Positions 1 to 6,217 of a stretch of DNA of 25,900 nt are shown one piece after another. A model generated the notes under the pieces. The model was not told where the DNA came from. It saw only the letters and a list, made by a program, of their open reading frames with translations, and ran no database searches. The first letter of the stretch is position 1. Every line of letters starts with the position of its first letter. The stretch spans positions 1 through 25,900 of the IMG/VR virus record IMGVR_UViG_3300013021_000008; one strand, written 5' to 3'. The position numbers and the translations under genes were made by a program. This stretch comes from a virus.

Positions 1-60
1 CTCTGTAACATCTAAAGTATCACAGTTGCATTGTGCATGGTCATTGCATTGCTCACACAT
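1..60 (-). CDS. Start of a small cysteine-rich protein (cut by window edge)
   Basis: An ATG at 60 opens a reading frame that stays open to the window edge (20 codons). It is preceded at the usual distance by an AAAGGGGATGAT-type ribosome binding site, which is encoded by the last codons of the upstream GIY-YIG gene. The visible peptide MCEQCNDHAQCNCDTLDVTE has four cysteines, including a CxxC pair and a CxC pair, so metal binding is plausible. The family cannot be recognised from 20 residues. Several other small Cys-rich proteins lie in this window. Confidence 0.5.
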   Translation of the reverse strand, partial: MCEQCNDHAQCNCDTLDVTE

Positions 61-64
61 TTCA

Positions 65-694
65 TCATCCCCTTTTCAAATCTTTAGTTGTCCAGTGTTT
101 GCAGTTTAATATTTCATATATTGTATTATTCGAAACGTTATAAATTTCCCCAATTTTATAACCGCTTTTGTTTTCTTCGAAATATAATTTAAATATATTA
201 TAAACATCTTTTAGTTTAATTTTAGCTCTAGGGTTATTAGAACCTTTTGTAGCTTCACTAATTTTGTTTTTTGTTTCTTCTTTATGTTTTAAACCTGTAC
301 GAAATTTTTTTAATTTATCTTTTACCTTTTGTGATCTTTCTCTACCATACATACCATTTAATTTTCCACTTAAACTAACACCATACATGGGATTATCTTC
401 CCCACTTAACGACTCTCCTCCAGGCGTACAATTATATCCAACACCTTTATATGTGTTGTATTTTTCAATCCAATAAATTTCTCTTTCGTCAACTTTATCT
501 TTATTGGTTTCTTCAATAACTTTAATTTCAAAATTTTCTTTGCCATATTTTAATACAGCTTTGTCAATAGCGGTTTTAACATGCCCCGTATTAAAGTGTT
601 GGTATTTTATCCTTCTTTTTAAATTGTTAGTTTGACCTACATATTTTTTATCGTTAATTTTGTTTGTCATTAAATAAATATAATGTTTCCCCAT
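65..694 (-). CDS. GIY-YIG homing endonuclease with NUMOD3-type repeats
   Basis: This 209-aa protein starts at an ATG behind AAGGAG. The N-terminal GIY-YIG nuclease domain (about residues 5-95) shows the YIY and YVG pair (5-7, 18-20), a following Arg-rich helix, and the EIYWIEKYN segment (72-80) that supplies the metal-binding Glu. Residues about 95-150 contain NUMOD3-like repeats (NPMYG, NGMYG, then KHKEETKNKISEA), which bind DNA along the minor groove in this family. A small C-terminal helix-turn-helix ends in CKHWTTKDL. It is a free-standing phage endonuclease, not inside a recognisable intron, and sits directly after the metallophosphoesterase gene. A paralogue lies on the other side of that gene. 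It presumably cleaves a target in related phages and spreads by gene conversion. Confidence 0.93.
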   Translation of the reverse strand: MGKHYIYLMTNKINDKKYVGQTNNLKRRIKYQHFNTGHVKTAIDKAVLKYGKENFEIKVIEETNKDKVDEREIYWIEKYNTYKGVGYNCTPGGESLSGEDNPMYGVSLSGKLNGMYGRERSQKVKDKLKKFRTGLKHKEETKNKISEATKGSNNPRAKIKLKDVYNIFKLYFEENKSGYKIGEIYNVSNNTIYEILNCKHWTTKDLKRG

Positions 695-731
695 ATTATC
701 TACTCCTTAAATAGATTTCCTTATATAATTA

Positions 732-781
732 AGTGGGAAACAGCAAGGATACTGCTTTCGCTCTGCAGAAGCTATCCCACT
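732..781 (-). other. Structured hairpin between the phosphoesterase and GIY-YIG genes
   Basis: In the non-coding gap of about 97 bases, a 7-bp perfect stem (AGTGGGA / TCCCACT on the minus strand) encloses about 36 bases. An inner hairpin can form inside it (CTGC / GCAG around AGAGCGAAA). No T-run follows, so it is not a standard terminator. It ends about 25 bases before the endonuclease ribosome binding site. A similar-looking element lies at 5655-5706. Possible roles are mRNA 3'-end protection, translational control of the endonuclease, or an insertion scar. Confidence 0.45.
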
Positions 782-791
782 ATGTAAAACT

Positions 792-1565
792 TTATACCAT
801 AGCTCTTGCGAGTCTATGTTCACCTTCGAGAACAATGTAAGGATATGTTGTACTTGACGGTGAATAACCTCGTTTTTCTCCATAGCCCCCAAAATTGAGG
901 AAGGCATTAGTGTTAATAAATAATCTATCCTTCTTTGTTGACTTCTTATTTCTGTAATCAGATAAAAAATAACTTTTTCTAAATGCAGCTGGTACATGAG
1001 TGTGTGAATGAATATAAATGTCAGCATCAGTTGTTTCTGCCATTCTTGCTACATAATTCATCTTACCACCTGTGCTTCTCGCACCTCCGTTGCCATGCTT
1101 ACCATATATAGCATAGCAAGTTTTTCTGCTATCTCTACCTTGGTTTTTACCAAAACTAACAAATAACTTATAAGCTGGATCAGCGTATAAATCCTCTATC
1201 CATAACTGCATTGCTACAAACTTCATTATTGATATTCCACTTTCTCGATAAGTTCTATTTTCATGGTTTCCATCGATAATAACTAGTATCTTATCTTTAA
1301 CTGGTTTCAACAGTTCAACTGTCTTTTCAATAGCTTCCTCTGGTGAAAGTGTTTCTGAATATATATCAGATTTACTATGCTTAATTGCATTGTTAATTAT
1401 ATCTCCATTAACTATTAAATATCTATTATCTTGTGCAGCAACTTCTTCAAAAAATTCTTCCCTCTTTTTCTTAGCATGTTGAGCATCTCCTAAATGTAAA
1501 TCAGATAACACATATAACCTTATCTGGTTAAAATGTGAAGGTAATTCGTGTGTTATATCCTTCAT
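792..1565 (-). CDS. Calcineurin-like metallophosphoesterase
   Basis: This 257-aa protein has the full motif set of the dinuclear-metal phosphoesterase superfamily: SDLHLGD (D22, H24), NGDIINN (G54, D55), DGNHENR (N100, H101), YGKHGNGG (H157) and HSHTH (186-190). The length fits a single-domain phage enzyme. The substrate (cyclic nucleotide, phosphoprotein, nucleic acid end) cannot be told from sequence. The start codon immediately follows the stop of the upstream GIY-YIG gene, and the ribosome binding site GAGAGGGGG lies in that gene's last codons. GIY-YIG genes lie on both sides, which suggests that this locus is the one being targeted or protected. Confidence 0.9.
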   Translation of the reverse strand: MKDITHELPSHFNQIRLYVLSDLHLGDAQHAKKKREEFFEEVAAQDNRYLIVNGDIINNAIKHSKSDIYSETLSPEEAIEKTVELLKPVKDKILVIIDGNHENRTYRESGISIMKFVAMQLWIEDLYADPAYKLFVSFGKNQGRDSRKTCYAIYGKHGNGGARSTGGKMNYVARMAETTDADIYIHSHTHVPAAFRKSYFLSDYRNKKSTKKDRLFINTNAFLNFGGYGEKRGYSPSSTTYPYIVLEGEHRLARAMV

Positions 1566-2486
1566 CTATTTCCCCCTCTCTAAATCTCTAGTTGACCAAT
1601 GCTTAAGACATATTACATTCCCAATCGTCGTTTTGCCTACATTATACTTTTTAGCTAGTTCTTTTAAAGTTATATTTGTTTCTTTGTATTCTTTGATAAT
1701 TTTTAAACTTTTCTTTTTATTTAGTTTTGATTTGATATGATTTGATCCTTTCATTCTATTATCTTTTTTATTATATTTTTTAGATTTTGTTGACCAATGT
1801 TTGCAATTTATAATTTTATTTATAGTGTATAATGATATTTTATATTTTTTAGCAAAATATTTTTGAAATTTATCGCTGTTGTGATATTCTTTATATATTT
1901 TGTTGCCTACTTCTTTTGTTATGTTTTTATTTAAACTTTTACTTATTTTGGATTTAGTCTTTTTAGATACATCATGTCCAGTTTTGCCTTTACTTATATT
2001 TATTTTGTGTTTTTCAGAAAGTTTTATTCCTTTTCTTGCTTCACTCAATTTTTTTCTAAACTCATCTGGATGCTTAAACCCAGTTAATGCTTCACTTATT
2101 TTACTTTTGGTTTCTTTTGAACATTTATGCCCTTGTAATGATTTGCTTATTTTGTTTTTAGTTTCTTCAGGGAAAGAATATCCATTTAGGCCCTCCCCAC
2201 CTTCTGTAAGGTTATACCCTTTGCCATTAAAGGTATTATAAAATTTAATCCAATAAATTTCTTTATCTGACAATTCTTTTTGATCGATGTTTCTTTCTAT
2301 TATTTTAAAATTAAATTCTTTTTTTCCATACTTGTTCCAACTATTTTGTAAGTGTATATTGTGGTGTTTGTTTTTGTTTAATAACTTTTGATGTGTTTTC
2401 CATCTTTGCGGTGGATTGGTTGTCATTCCAATGTATTTCTTTCCATTAACTTTATTTTCAATACAATAAATTACACCTGTTTTCAA
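1566..2486 (-). CDS. GIY-YIG homing endonuclease, larger paralogue
   Basis: I choose the TTG at 2486 because GGAGGT sits 7 bases upstream. An in-frame ATG at 2504 lies upstream of that site and lacks one of its own. The 306-aa product opens with the GIY-YIG domain (VIYCIEN, KKYIGMT, then EIYWIKFYNTFNGKGYN). It continues with about four NUMOD3-like repeats carrying ETKNKIS or KISEA cores (about residues 105-195). Two C-terminal helix-turn-helix units follow, each ending in KHWST, the same signature as the shorter paralogue at 65-694. The two therefore share an origin, and this copy has gained extra DNA-binding repeats. Base composition is more AT-rich than its neighbours. It is the first gene after the promoter and leader at 2511-2673. 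Confidence 0.92.
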   Translation of the reverse strand: MKTGVIYCIENKVNGKKYIGMTTNPPQRWKTHQKLLNKNKHHNIHLQNSWNKYGKKEFNFKIIERNIDQKELSDKEIYWIKFYNTFNGKGYNLTEGGEGLNGYSFPEETKNKISKSLQGHKCSKETKSKISEALTGFKHPDEFRKKLSEARKGIKLSEKHKINISKGKTGHDVSKKTKSKISKSLNKNITKEVGNKIYKEYHNSDKFQKYFAKKYKISLYTINKIINCKHWSTKSKKYNKKDNRMKGSNHIKSKLNKKKSLKIIKEYKETNITLKELAKKYNVGKTTIGNVICLKHWSTRDLERGK

Positions 2487-2510
2487 TTTGATTACCTCCT
2501 GCATAAGGTA

Positions 2511-2536
2511 GAGGAAGATGATGCAGCACCTTCCTC
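2511..2536 (-). promoter_or_regulatory. Leader hairpin before the GIY-YIG gene
   Basis: A 7-bp perfect stem (GAGGAAG / CTTCCTC) with a 12-base loop lies about 13 bases upstream of the ribosome binding site of the TTG-started GIY-YIG gene. Hairpins near the start sites of homing endonuclease genes are known in other phages (I-TevI in T4) to delay translation. Here the role is inferred. Confidence 0.4.
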
Positions 2537-2561
2537 ATAGTATTTTATTAAAATTAATATA

Positions 2562-2591
2562 AGTAGGGGCAACCAGTTTGTTACCCCTACT
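2562..2591 (-). terminator. Strong 12-bp hairpin in the leader (attenuator or terminator candidate)
   Basis: AGTAGGGGTAAC pairs with GTTGCCCCTACT (one G-T pair) around a 6-base loop. The following transcript is AT-rich but has no continuous U-run, so it may be a weak terminator, an attenuator or an RNA-stability element. It lies about 50 bases downstream of the predicted transcription start of the promoter at 2645-2673, so it would be in the 5' untranslated leader. It could also terminate read-through from the early genes. Confidence 0.55.
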
Positions 2592-2644
2592 GAAAGGGGG
2601 ATAAAATGTTTAACTATTTACATAGCTATTCACTCTATACCTTT

Positions 2645-2673
2645 ATTATACAGTATAAACTGTAATTTTGCAA
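2645..2673 (-). promoter_or_regulatory. Sigma-A promoter with palindromic operator in the spacer
   Basis: On the minus strand TTGCAA (2673-2668) and TATAAT (2650-2645) are separated by exactly 17 bases. A 16-base perfect palindrome, TACAGT-TTAT-ACTGTA (2664-2649), fills most of the spacer and overlaps the -10 edge. This is where a dimeric regulator would sit. The promoter would drive the phosphoesterase/endonuclease genes and whatever follows at the left, after the early region ends at 2684. Confidence 0.75.
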
Positions 2674-2683
2674 GTTAAACCTA

Positions 2684-3046
2684 TCATGCGTCTATCATAT
2701 CAAATAAAACATTCAATTTATCAAAAGCAGATGCTTTACTCCTATAAAAACTAGCTTCTTTTTTATCCCATTCCTCCATTTCGATTATTTCATTATCTGG
2801 TACACTACCTGGTGTCCACTTACGCAAATAAGGCTCTAATTCCAGATTATACAGCTGTGTAATAATAAATAACTCATCATCATTTAAGGTTATTAACATT
2901 TTATCAACAGTATCCACAAAGTTTTTCTTCTGCTGCAAGTTGACTTCTTTATCTTTGAAAATATCATCAAACTTTTCATAAATTGTAATGTAATCACAAT
3001 AGTTAATATATTGCTTTAATACTTTATCGACTAATTCCTTATCCAT
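2684..3046 (-). CDS. Probable ArpU/RinA-type phage transcriptional regulator
   Basis: The product is about 120 aa. The ATG at 3046 overlaps the upstream stop codon and has GAAGGGG five bases before it; the adjacent ATG at 3049 is equally possible. The protein is alpha-helical and acidic. The C-terminal stretch (a LNDDELFII segment, then PDNEIIEMEEW, then SFYRSKASAFDKL) resembles the sigma-region-4-like helix-turn-helix of ArpU/RinA proteins, whose last helix typically reads YYR..K.A...L. These regulators close the early region and switch on late or packaging genes. The position fits, because a promoter with an operator-like palindrome begins just downstream. The family call rests on pattern and context only. 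Confidence 0.5.
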   Translation of the reverse strand: MDKELVDKVLKQYINYCDYITIYEKFDDIFKDKEVNLQQKKNFVDTVDKMLITLNDDELFIITQLYNLELEPYLRKWTPGSVPDNEIIEMEEWDKKEASFYRSKASAFDKLNVLFDMIDA

Positions 3047-3294
3047 CATAACCCCTTCTTCCACATTTTTTCGCATAATTTAATATGTTCTATCGGATCA
3101 AGTCTATCCTCACACTTCTCGCAGTCTAAACTATCAACTCTATCATCCTTAACATTGCACCACTCCACCTGATACTTATAGTGAATATTAGCACACCTTT
3201 TGTGGCTTGTGATTGATTTGTGGAAGTGGCACAACCCTCCATTGGTGGTTAAGTTGTCGCAACTATCAGCTGTGCATTCTGTATAATTATTCAT
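3046..3294 (-). CDS. Small cysteine-rich, probably zinc-binding protein
   Basis: This 82-aa protein has nine cysteines and several histidines. The N-terminal half has CTADSC, then LCHFHK; the C-terminal half has CNVK, then DCEKCEDR and a final C. The spacing suggests one or two metal sites of the treble-clef or ribbon type, but I do not recognise the family. Its ATG overlaps the stop of the preceding gene (ATGAATAA), and no good ribosome binding site is visible, so translation is probably coupled. It ends overlapping the next gene. Confidence 0.6.
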   Translation of the reverse strand: MNNYTECTADSCDNLTTNGGLCHFHKSITSHKRCANIHYKYQVEWCNVKDDRVDSLDCEKCEDRLDPIEHIKLCEKMWKKGL

Positions 3295-3850
3295 AGATTA
3301 TTTCATCAATTGCATTTGGTTTTATAATTGTGGTGATACCTTTAAAATTTTCATCTATTCTTTTACAATAATACTCTTTATGTTTATAATAATCATCAAT
3401 ACCAACACAAAGTATTTTGTATTTGGCTGTGCCATATACAACTTTATCTCCAACTTCCAACTCATCTTTCTTTTTAAGAGGCAATAAATCATGTTCAGCA
3501 ACTATTTTATTCACTCTTTTCTTTTTACCATAAGGCCCTTCATGGATGTAGCTAATAGCATATTCTTTTTTAAATTTATCCCTTTTTGGTGCAATTCCAA
3601 ATATTACAGCTTTTTCTCTTGATTTAATAGTTTCACTGTCAAATGATTTATATATAACTTCATCATCAATATTGAATCTGTCAGAGGCACTAAAATTACT
3701 TGGGTCAAATTGTTTTCTCCAAACCACAATATAATTGTCTTTTTTATTAATTTCTTCTATAGTACCTTTATCACCTTCTTCAATATCTAAATACATATCA
3801 GTATAATTATGCTTAACTGTTTGACCTACATAGCAATCTTCTATTTTCAT
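3287..3850 (-). CDS. Hypothetical protein with SH3-like barrel repeats
   Basis: This 187-aa protein starts behind AAAGGAGG. It contains three segments with the pattern of small SH3-like barrels: VGQTVK with EGDKGTIEEI (residues 8-33), IDDEVIYKS with KAVIFGI (about 61-87), and VGDKVVYGTAKYKILCVG (about 137-154). Such barrels often bind nucleic acid or act as spacers in phage proteins. No catalytic motif is visible. It is in the early run of small genes, and its stop overlaps the next start. Confidence 0.6.
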   Translation of the reverse strand: MKIEDCYVGQTVKHNYTDMYLDIEEGDKGTIEEINKKDNYIVVWRKQFDPSNFSASDRFNIDDEVIYKSFDSETIKSREKAVIFGIAPKRDKFKKEYAISYIHEGPYGKKKRVNKIVAEHDLLPLKKKDELEVGDKVVYGTAKYKILCVGIDDYYKHKEYYCKRIDENFKGITTIIKPNAIDEIIYE

Positions 3851-3892
3851 TATTTTTCCTCCTTTATCTTAATATCAGAAGCTATACCCCAA

Positions 3893-4075
3893 TCAGCTTT
3901 CATTTATATCTATTTTAGTTGCACCAATTATTGAATAAACACCAGTTACTAAATATAATATATTTCTAATTATATCGTATTTTATTAATTCACAAAAAGC
4001 AACTCCAACTAATGCCACTCCAGCAAAAATTAATAACCAAAAGAATATTAAATTAAATATCCGCTTTTCTTTCAT
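3893..4075 (-). CDS. Small two-helix membrane protein
   Basis: This 60-aa protein has two hydrophobic segments (about residues 8-28 and 36-52) joined by a short polar loop. The N-terminus MKEKR is positively charged and should stay cytoplasmic. GGAGGAAAG lies five bases before the ATG, inside the 3' end of the MazG-like gene, which it overlaps by 23 bases. Function is unknown. Early phage membrane peptides of this size are often superinfection-exclusion or host-takeover proteins, but nothing in the sequence proves that. Confidence 0.6.
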   Translation of the reverse strand: MKEKRIFNLIFFWLLIFAGVALVGVAFCELIKYDIIRNILYLVTGVYSIIGATKIDINES

Positions 4076-4337
4076 TTAATCTTTCCTCCAATCTATTTAT
4101 TTTTCCTTCATAATGTTTAGTTATTTCTTCTTCAGCAACTTCGCCGTAGAATTCTACCATTTGTTCAATCATAATTTGCACATCTGCTATTTCTTCATAC
4201 ATAGCATTTGGATTGCCTGTTCTATGCAATTTTGATACAGCTTGTATTAACTCCGCACACTCTTCCATTAACATTATTGATTGAGCGTTAAATCCCCACT
4301 TTTGTAATGCTTTATTATATATTTGCTTTCTTTTCAT
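4053..4337 (-). CDS. MazG-like nucleotide pyrophosphohydrolase
   Basis: The start at 4337 is chosen because AAGGAGG lies six bases upstream, giving 94 aa. The all-alpha NTP-PPase signature is present: MEECAELIQA (EExxE type, about residues 24-33) and YEEIADVQIMIEQM (ExxD type, about 47-60). These acidic residues bind Mg2+ and the triphosphate. Members hydrolyse dNTPs or alarmones to monophosphates, and phage copies may adjust nucleotide pools or blunt (p)ppGpp signalling. It overlaps the related-fold gene upstream and the membrane-protein gene downstream, so the three are probably translated together. Confidence 0.8.
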   Translation of the reverse strand: MKRKQIYNKALQKWGFNAQSIMLMEECAELIQAVSKLHRTGNPNAMYEEIADVQIMIEQMVEFYGEVAEEEITKHYEGKINRLEERLNERKADI

Positions 4338-4653
4338 TTTTATCCTCCTTAGCTGCATAAGCTATAATTGAATAACCAGCAATATCTTTGTTAGGATCTT
4401 CGTCCATCAAATCACCTTTAGGGTTACTAAATATTCTTGCTTGCTTATCTATTACCCTTGCCTGCCTTGCTATAACATCAATCATTTCTTCTGGTATAGT
4501 GTATGTTCCATCATTATTGCTGTAATGTTCTAGAAACACCTTTAATATGCGTTCTGTGTTGTTGATGCTATTTCCATACGCTTGGTTTTTCCTATCGACT
4601 AAACTTCCTATTTGAATAGCTATTTTTTCATATTTTCCTTCTTGTTGGTTCAT
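4315..4653 (-). CDS. DUF1599-like, all-alpha NTP-PPase-like protein
   Basis: This 112-aa protein starts behind GGAGGAGG. It shows the recurring phage pattern KNQAYGNS (residues 23-30), EEMIDVIARQARVIDKQARI (about 55-74) and EDP..DIAGY (about 84-93). This matches proteins usually grouped with DUF1599 and the MazG/dUTPase-like all-alpha fold. The substrate is unknown. It sits directly before the MazG-like gene, giving two nucleotide-pool candidates in tandem. The family assignment is by motif memory only. Confidence 0.55.
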   Translation of the reverse strand: MNQQEGKYEKIAIQIGSLVDRKNQAYGNSINNTERILKVFLEHYSNNDGTYTIPEEMIDVIARQARVIDKQARIFSNPKGDLMDEDPNKDIAGYSIIAYAAKEDKNEKKANI

Positions 4654-4789
4654 TTATTCCCTCCTCCGATAATTTAACATCTATATCTTCCGCTAAACTA
4701 ATCGCATAATCATGAATAAACATATTACCAGTTTGGTCTGCAATAAAGCTAGAAACTAAAAACATAAACCTTAATTTAAGTATTGTCAT
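4628..4789 (-). CDS. Small hypothetical protein (53 aa)
   Basis: The ATG at 4789 is preceded by GGAGG seven bases upstream, inside the end of the RuvC-like gene (14-base overlap). The frame runs 53 codons and overlaps the start of the next gene by 26 bases. The N-terminal half is hydrophobic (ILKLRFMFLVSSFIA) and the C-terminal half acidic (LAEDIDVKLSEEG). It explains an otherwise empty gap of about 120 bases. Function is unknown. Confidence 0.55.
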   Translation of the reverse strand: MTILKLRFMFLVSSFIADQTGNMFIHDYAISLAEDIDVKLSEEGINEPTRRKI

Positions 4790-5249
4790 TATTATCCCTC
4801 CAATGATGCAAACAAGTATAAGCTATTGCTACCGCATCAGCTTCATCCTTCTGCACATCTTCAATACCATACTTGCTGCATACTAAGTTATTAATATCAT
4901 CTTTGCTTGCTCTGCCATCGCCTGTAAATACTTTTTTAATATGTGCAGGAGCAAATCCTCCTACTTCAACTTTACCATTCATTAGCATAACTGCTCTGTA
5001 TATGCCAAGAAAATTAGATGTACTTCTCAAAGTTTTTCTATTTGGACCGTATGGTTTCTCAAAACCAAAGTGTGTAAATTCTTTCTCACATAACTCTTCA
5101 AAAAAGTTAATCACATTCATATCTCTTTTAGTGCCAGTTCGCTTAAAAGTTTTGTTGCCACTTTCAACTAATTCATCATTTTCAGAAATTATCGCCCAGC
5201 CGCAATGATTACTTCTAGTTATGCCCGGATCAATCGCTAGTATATTAAT
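4776..5249 (-). CDS. RuvC-like Holliday junction resolvase, probable ATT start
   Basis: The reading frame carries the RNase H-fold resolvase motifs: LAIDPG with catalytic Asp (residue 7 from the ATT), the acidic second strand FEKPYGPN, and the C-terminal DEADAVAIAY that supplies the last carboxylates. The first ATG in frame (5120) would delete the catalytic IDPG motif. Upstream of it, back to the stop at the end of the preceding gene, there is no ATG, GTG or TTG. An AAGGAG site stands seven bases before ATT (5249-5247). Initiation at ATT gives 157 aa, the usual RuvC size. It would resolve recombination or replication junctions before packaging. A base error or an ATA start further in is the alternative. 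Confidence 0.78.
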   Translation of the reverse strand: MNILAIDPGITRSNHCGWAIISENDELVESGNKTFKRTGTKRDMNVINFFEELCEKEFTHFGFEKPYGPNRKTLRSTSNFLGIYRAVMLMNGKVEVGGFAPAHIKKVFTGDGRASKDDINNLVCSKYGIEDVQKDEADAVAIAYTCLHHWRDNNDNT

Positions 5250-5260
5250 ACAATCACTCC

Positions 5261-5635
5261 TTAAAGTAATTCAAATTTACTCATAACTTTTATAGTTTCT
5301 CCATCATTTTTTGTTTCATCTGTTATTTTTAAAAAACTCTCTCCATCTAATTTATATATTTCTGTACCATCTGGATGTATTTCTTTTTCTATTCTTTGTG
5401 CTATATGCCCCAAGCTACTTGTATCTCCTATGTCAATAGCTTCTTGCACGTTTAAAGCCAGATTAGGGTCAACACTTCCTATTGCTAATATTATTTTTTG
5501 TTCCTTCTCCTTAATAAATTGTCTTTGCATTTTATAAAAATTTTCATTTATTTCTGATGGATAATCTAACAAATTTGCGGCTGCTTTATTTTTTTCTGCA
5601 TAAAAATTATTGATTTGTTTCTCTATGCTTGTCAT
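5261..5635 (-). CDS. Hypothetical helical protein
   Basis: The ATG at 5635 follows AAGGGG by eight bases; a GTG three codons earlier overlaps that site and is less likely. The product of 124 aa is mostly helical and charged, with a Lys/Glu-rich segment (FIKEKEQKIILAI) and a basic-acidic C-terminus. I do not recognise it. It lies between SSB and the RuvC-like gene. Its stop falls immediately before the resolvase ribosome binding site, so it is part of the replication/recombination operon. Confidence 0.6.
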   Translation of the reverse strand: MTSIEKQINNFYAEKNKAAANLLDYPSEINENFYKMQRQFIKEKEQKIILAIGSVDPNLALNVQEAIDIGDTSSLGHIAQRIEKEIHPDGTEIYKLDGESFLKITDETKNDGETIKVMSKFELL

Positions 5636-5654
5636 TTTATTCACCCCTTATAAT

Positions 5655-5706
5655 TGAGAAGCAAGGCAATGTCTAACTGCTAGCCTCACAGTACCTCAAC
5701 TTCTCA
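5655..5706 (-). other. Long imperfect hairpin after ssb
   Basis: TGAGAAGT pairs with GCTTCTCA, and after a one-base bulge GAGGTA can pair with TATTGCC-side bases, giving about 14 pairs in all. The inner loop contains the palindrome GCTAGC. It lies directly upstream of the ribosome binding site of the gene starting at 5635 and is not followed by a T-run. The 3' flank (CCTTGCT, stem, then AATTATAAGG) resembles that of the hairpin at 732-781. The rest of the 125-base gap shows no gene. Confidence 0.4.
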
Positions 5707-5770
5707 GTCGGCTAAAAATATAATAAAAGTTAATTGTTGGCACTTATTCTAATGTCGGTGTTTAATCTAA

Positions 5771-6157
5771 TTAGAAACTATCATCGAAATCATCAAAGCC
5801 ATCAACTACATCATTTGAGTTTTGTTGAGTATTATTTGGCTTCTGTGAAAAGTTAACCACTTTATCAGCATTAATTTTTAGTTTGCTGCGTTTGTTGCCA
5901 TCATTATCTTCCCACCTATCCTGCCTTAATTCACCTTTGACTAATACTAAATCACCTTTTCGAGCATTTTTGTTATACTCTGCCTGCTTATAATTTCCTC
6001 TATCCCAAATCGTTACATCAATAAAATCTGTTTCATCTCCGTAGCTTCTATTAACTGCAACTGTAACATTAGCAACTCCACTTCCGTTATTAGCATATCT
6101 CATTTCTACATCTCTAACTAAATGTCCCAAAATAAATACTTTGTTCATATTTGGCAT
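5771..6157 (-). CDS. ssb: Single-stranded DNA-binding protein
   Basis: The start at 6157 follows GGAGGGG, giving 128 aa. The OB-fold is typical: MNKVFILGHLVRDVEMRY at the N-terminus, then ANVTVAVNR, DFIDVTIWDR, KGDLVLVKGELR and a closing strand to about residue 100. The tail is Asn/Gln-rich and ends in DGFDDFDDSF, an acidic tip with terminal Phe of the kind that recruits replication and repair partners. It coats single-stranded DNA during replication and would work with the ERF protein, DnaB and the resolvase of the same region. A repeated 43-base spacer precedes it. Confidence 0.93.
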   Translation of the reverse strand: MPNMNKVFILGHLVRDVEMRYANNGSGVANVTVAVNRSYGDETDFIDVTIWDRGNYKQAEYNKNARKGDLVLVKGELRQDRWEDNDGNKRSKLKINADKVVNFSQKPNNTQQNSNDVVDGFDDFDDSF

Positions 6158-6174
6158 TTTACCCCTCCATTTTT

Positions 6175-6217
6175 TTACTAATCTTATTTCCAAATTTAGT
6201 ATTTTTGCAAATAACTA
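6175..6217 (-). repeat. 43-bp spacer repeat, copy upstream of ssb
   Basis: This copy matches 6406-6448 at 37 of 43 positions. It begins with the TAG stop codon of the zinc-ribbon gene and contains an inverted repeat, TACTAA-N14-TTAGTA, conserved in both copies. It ends just before the ssb ribosome binding site. The repeat may be an operator, a processing site, or the trace of a gene-plus-spacer duplication. Confidence 0.7.

Noticed and set aside
732-781. A shortened tRNA (7-bp acceptor-like stem, TA, D-arm-like stem)
   Set aside because: It has no anticodon arm or T arm, no GG in the D loop, and only 50 bases, so it is better read as a hairpin.
707-1027. A 106-aa minus-strand frame overlapping the phosphoesterase end
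   Set aside because: It lies in another frame of a gene with intact catalytic motifs, lacks a ribosome binding site, and its sequence is not protein-like.
65-2486. Group I intron around the phosphoesterase
   Set aside because: No exon split is visible: the phosphoesterase motifs are continuous, and no intron core can be recognised.
3850-3903. A 17-aa frame between the 60-aa membrane protein and the SH3-like gene
   Set aside because: It has no ribosome binding site and is too short to support from sequence alone.
5655-5720. Hammerhead ribozyme core (CTGAGAAG looks like CTGANGA)
   Set aside because: The core differs at a required position, and the GAAA and cleavage-site partner segments are missing.
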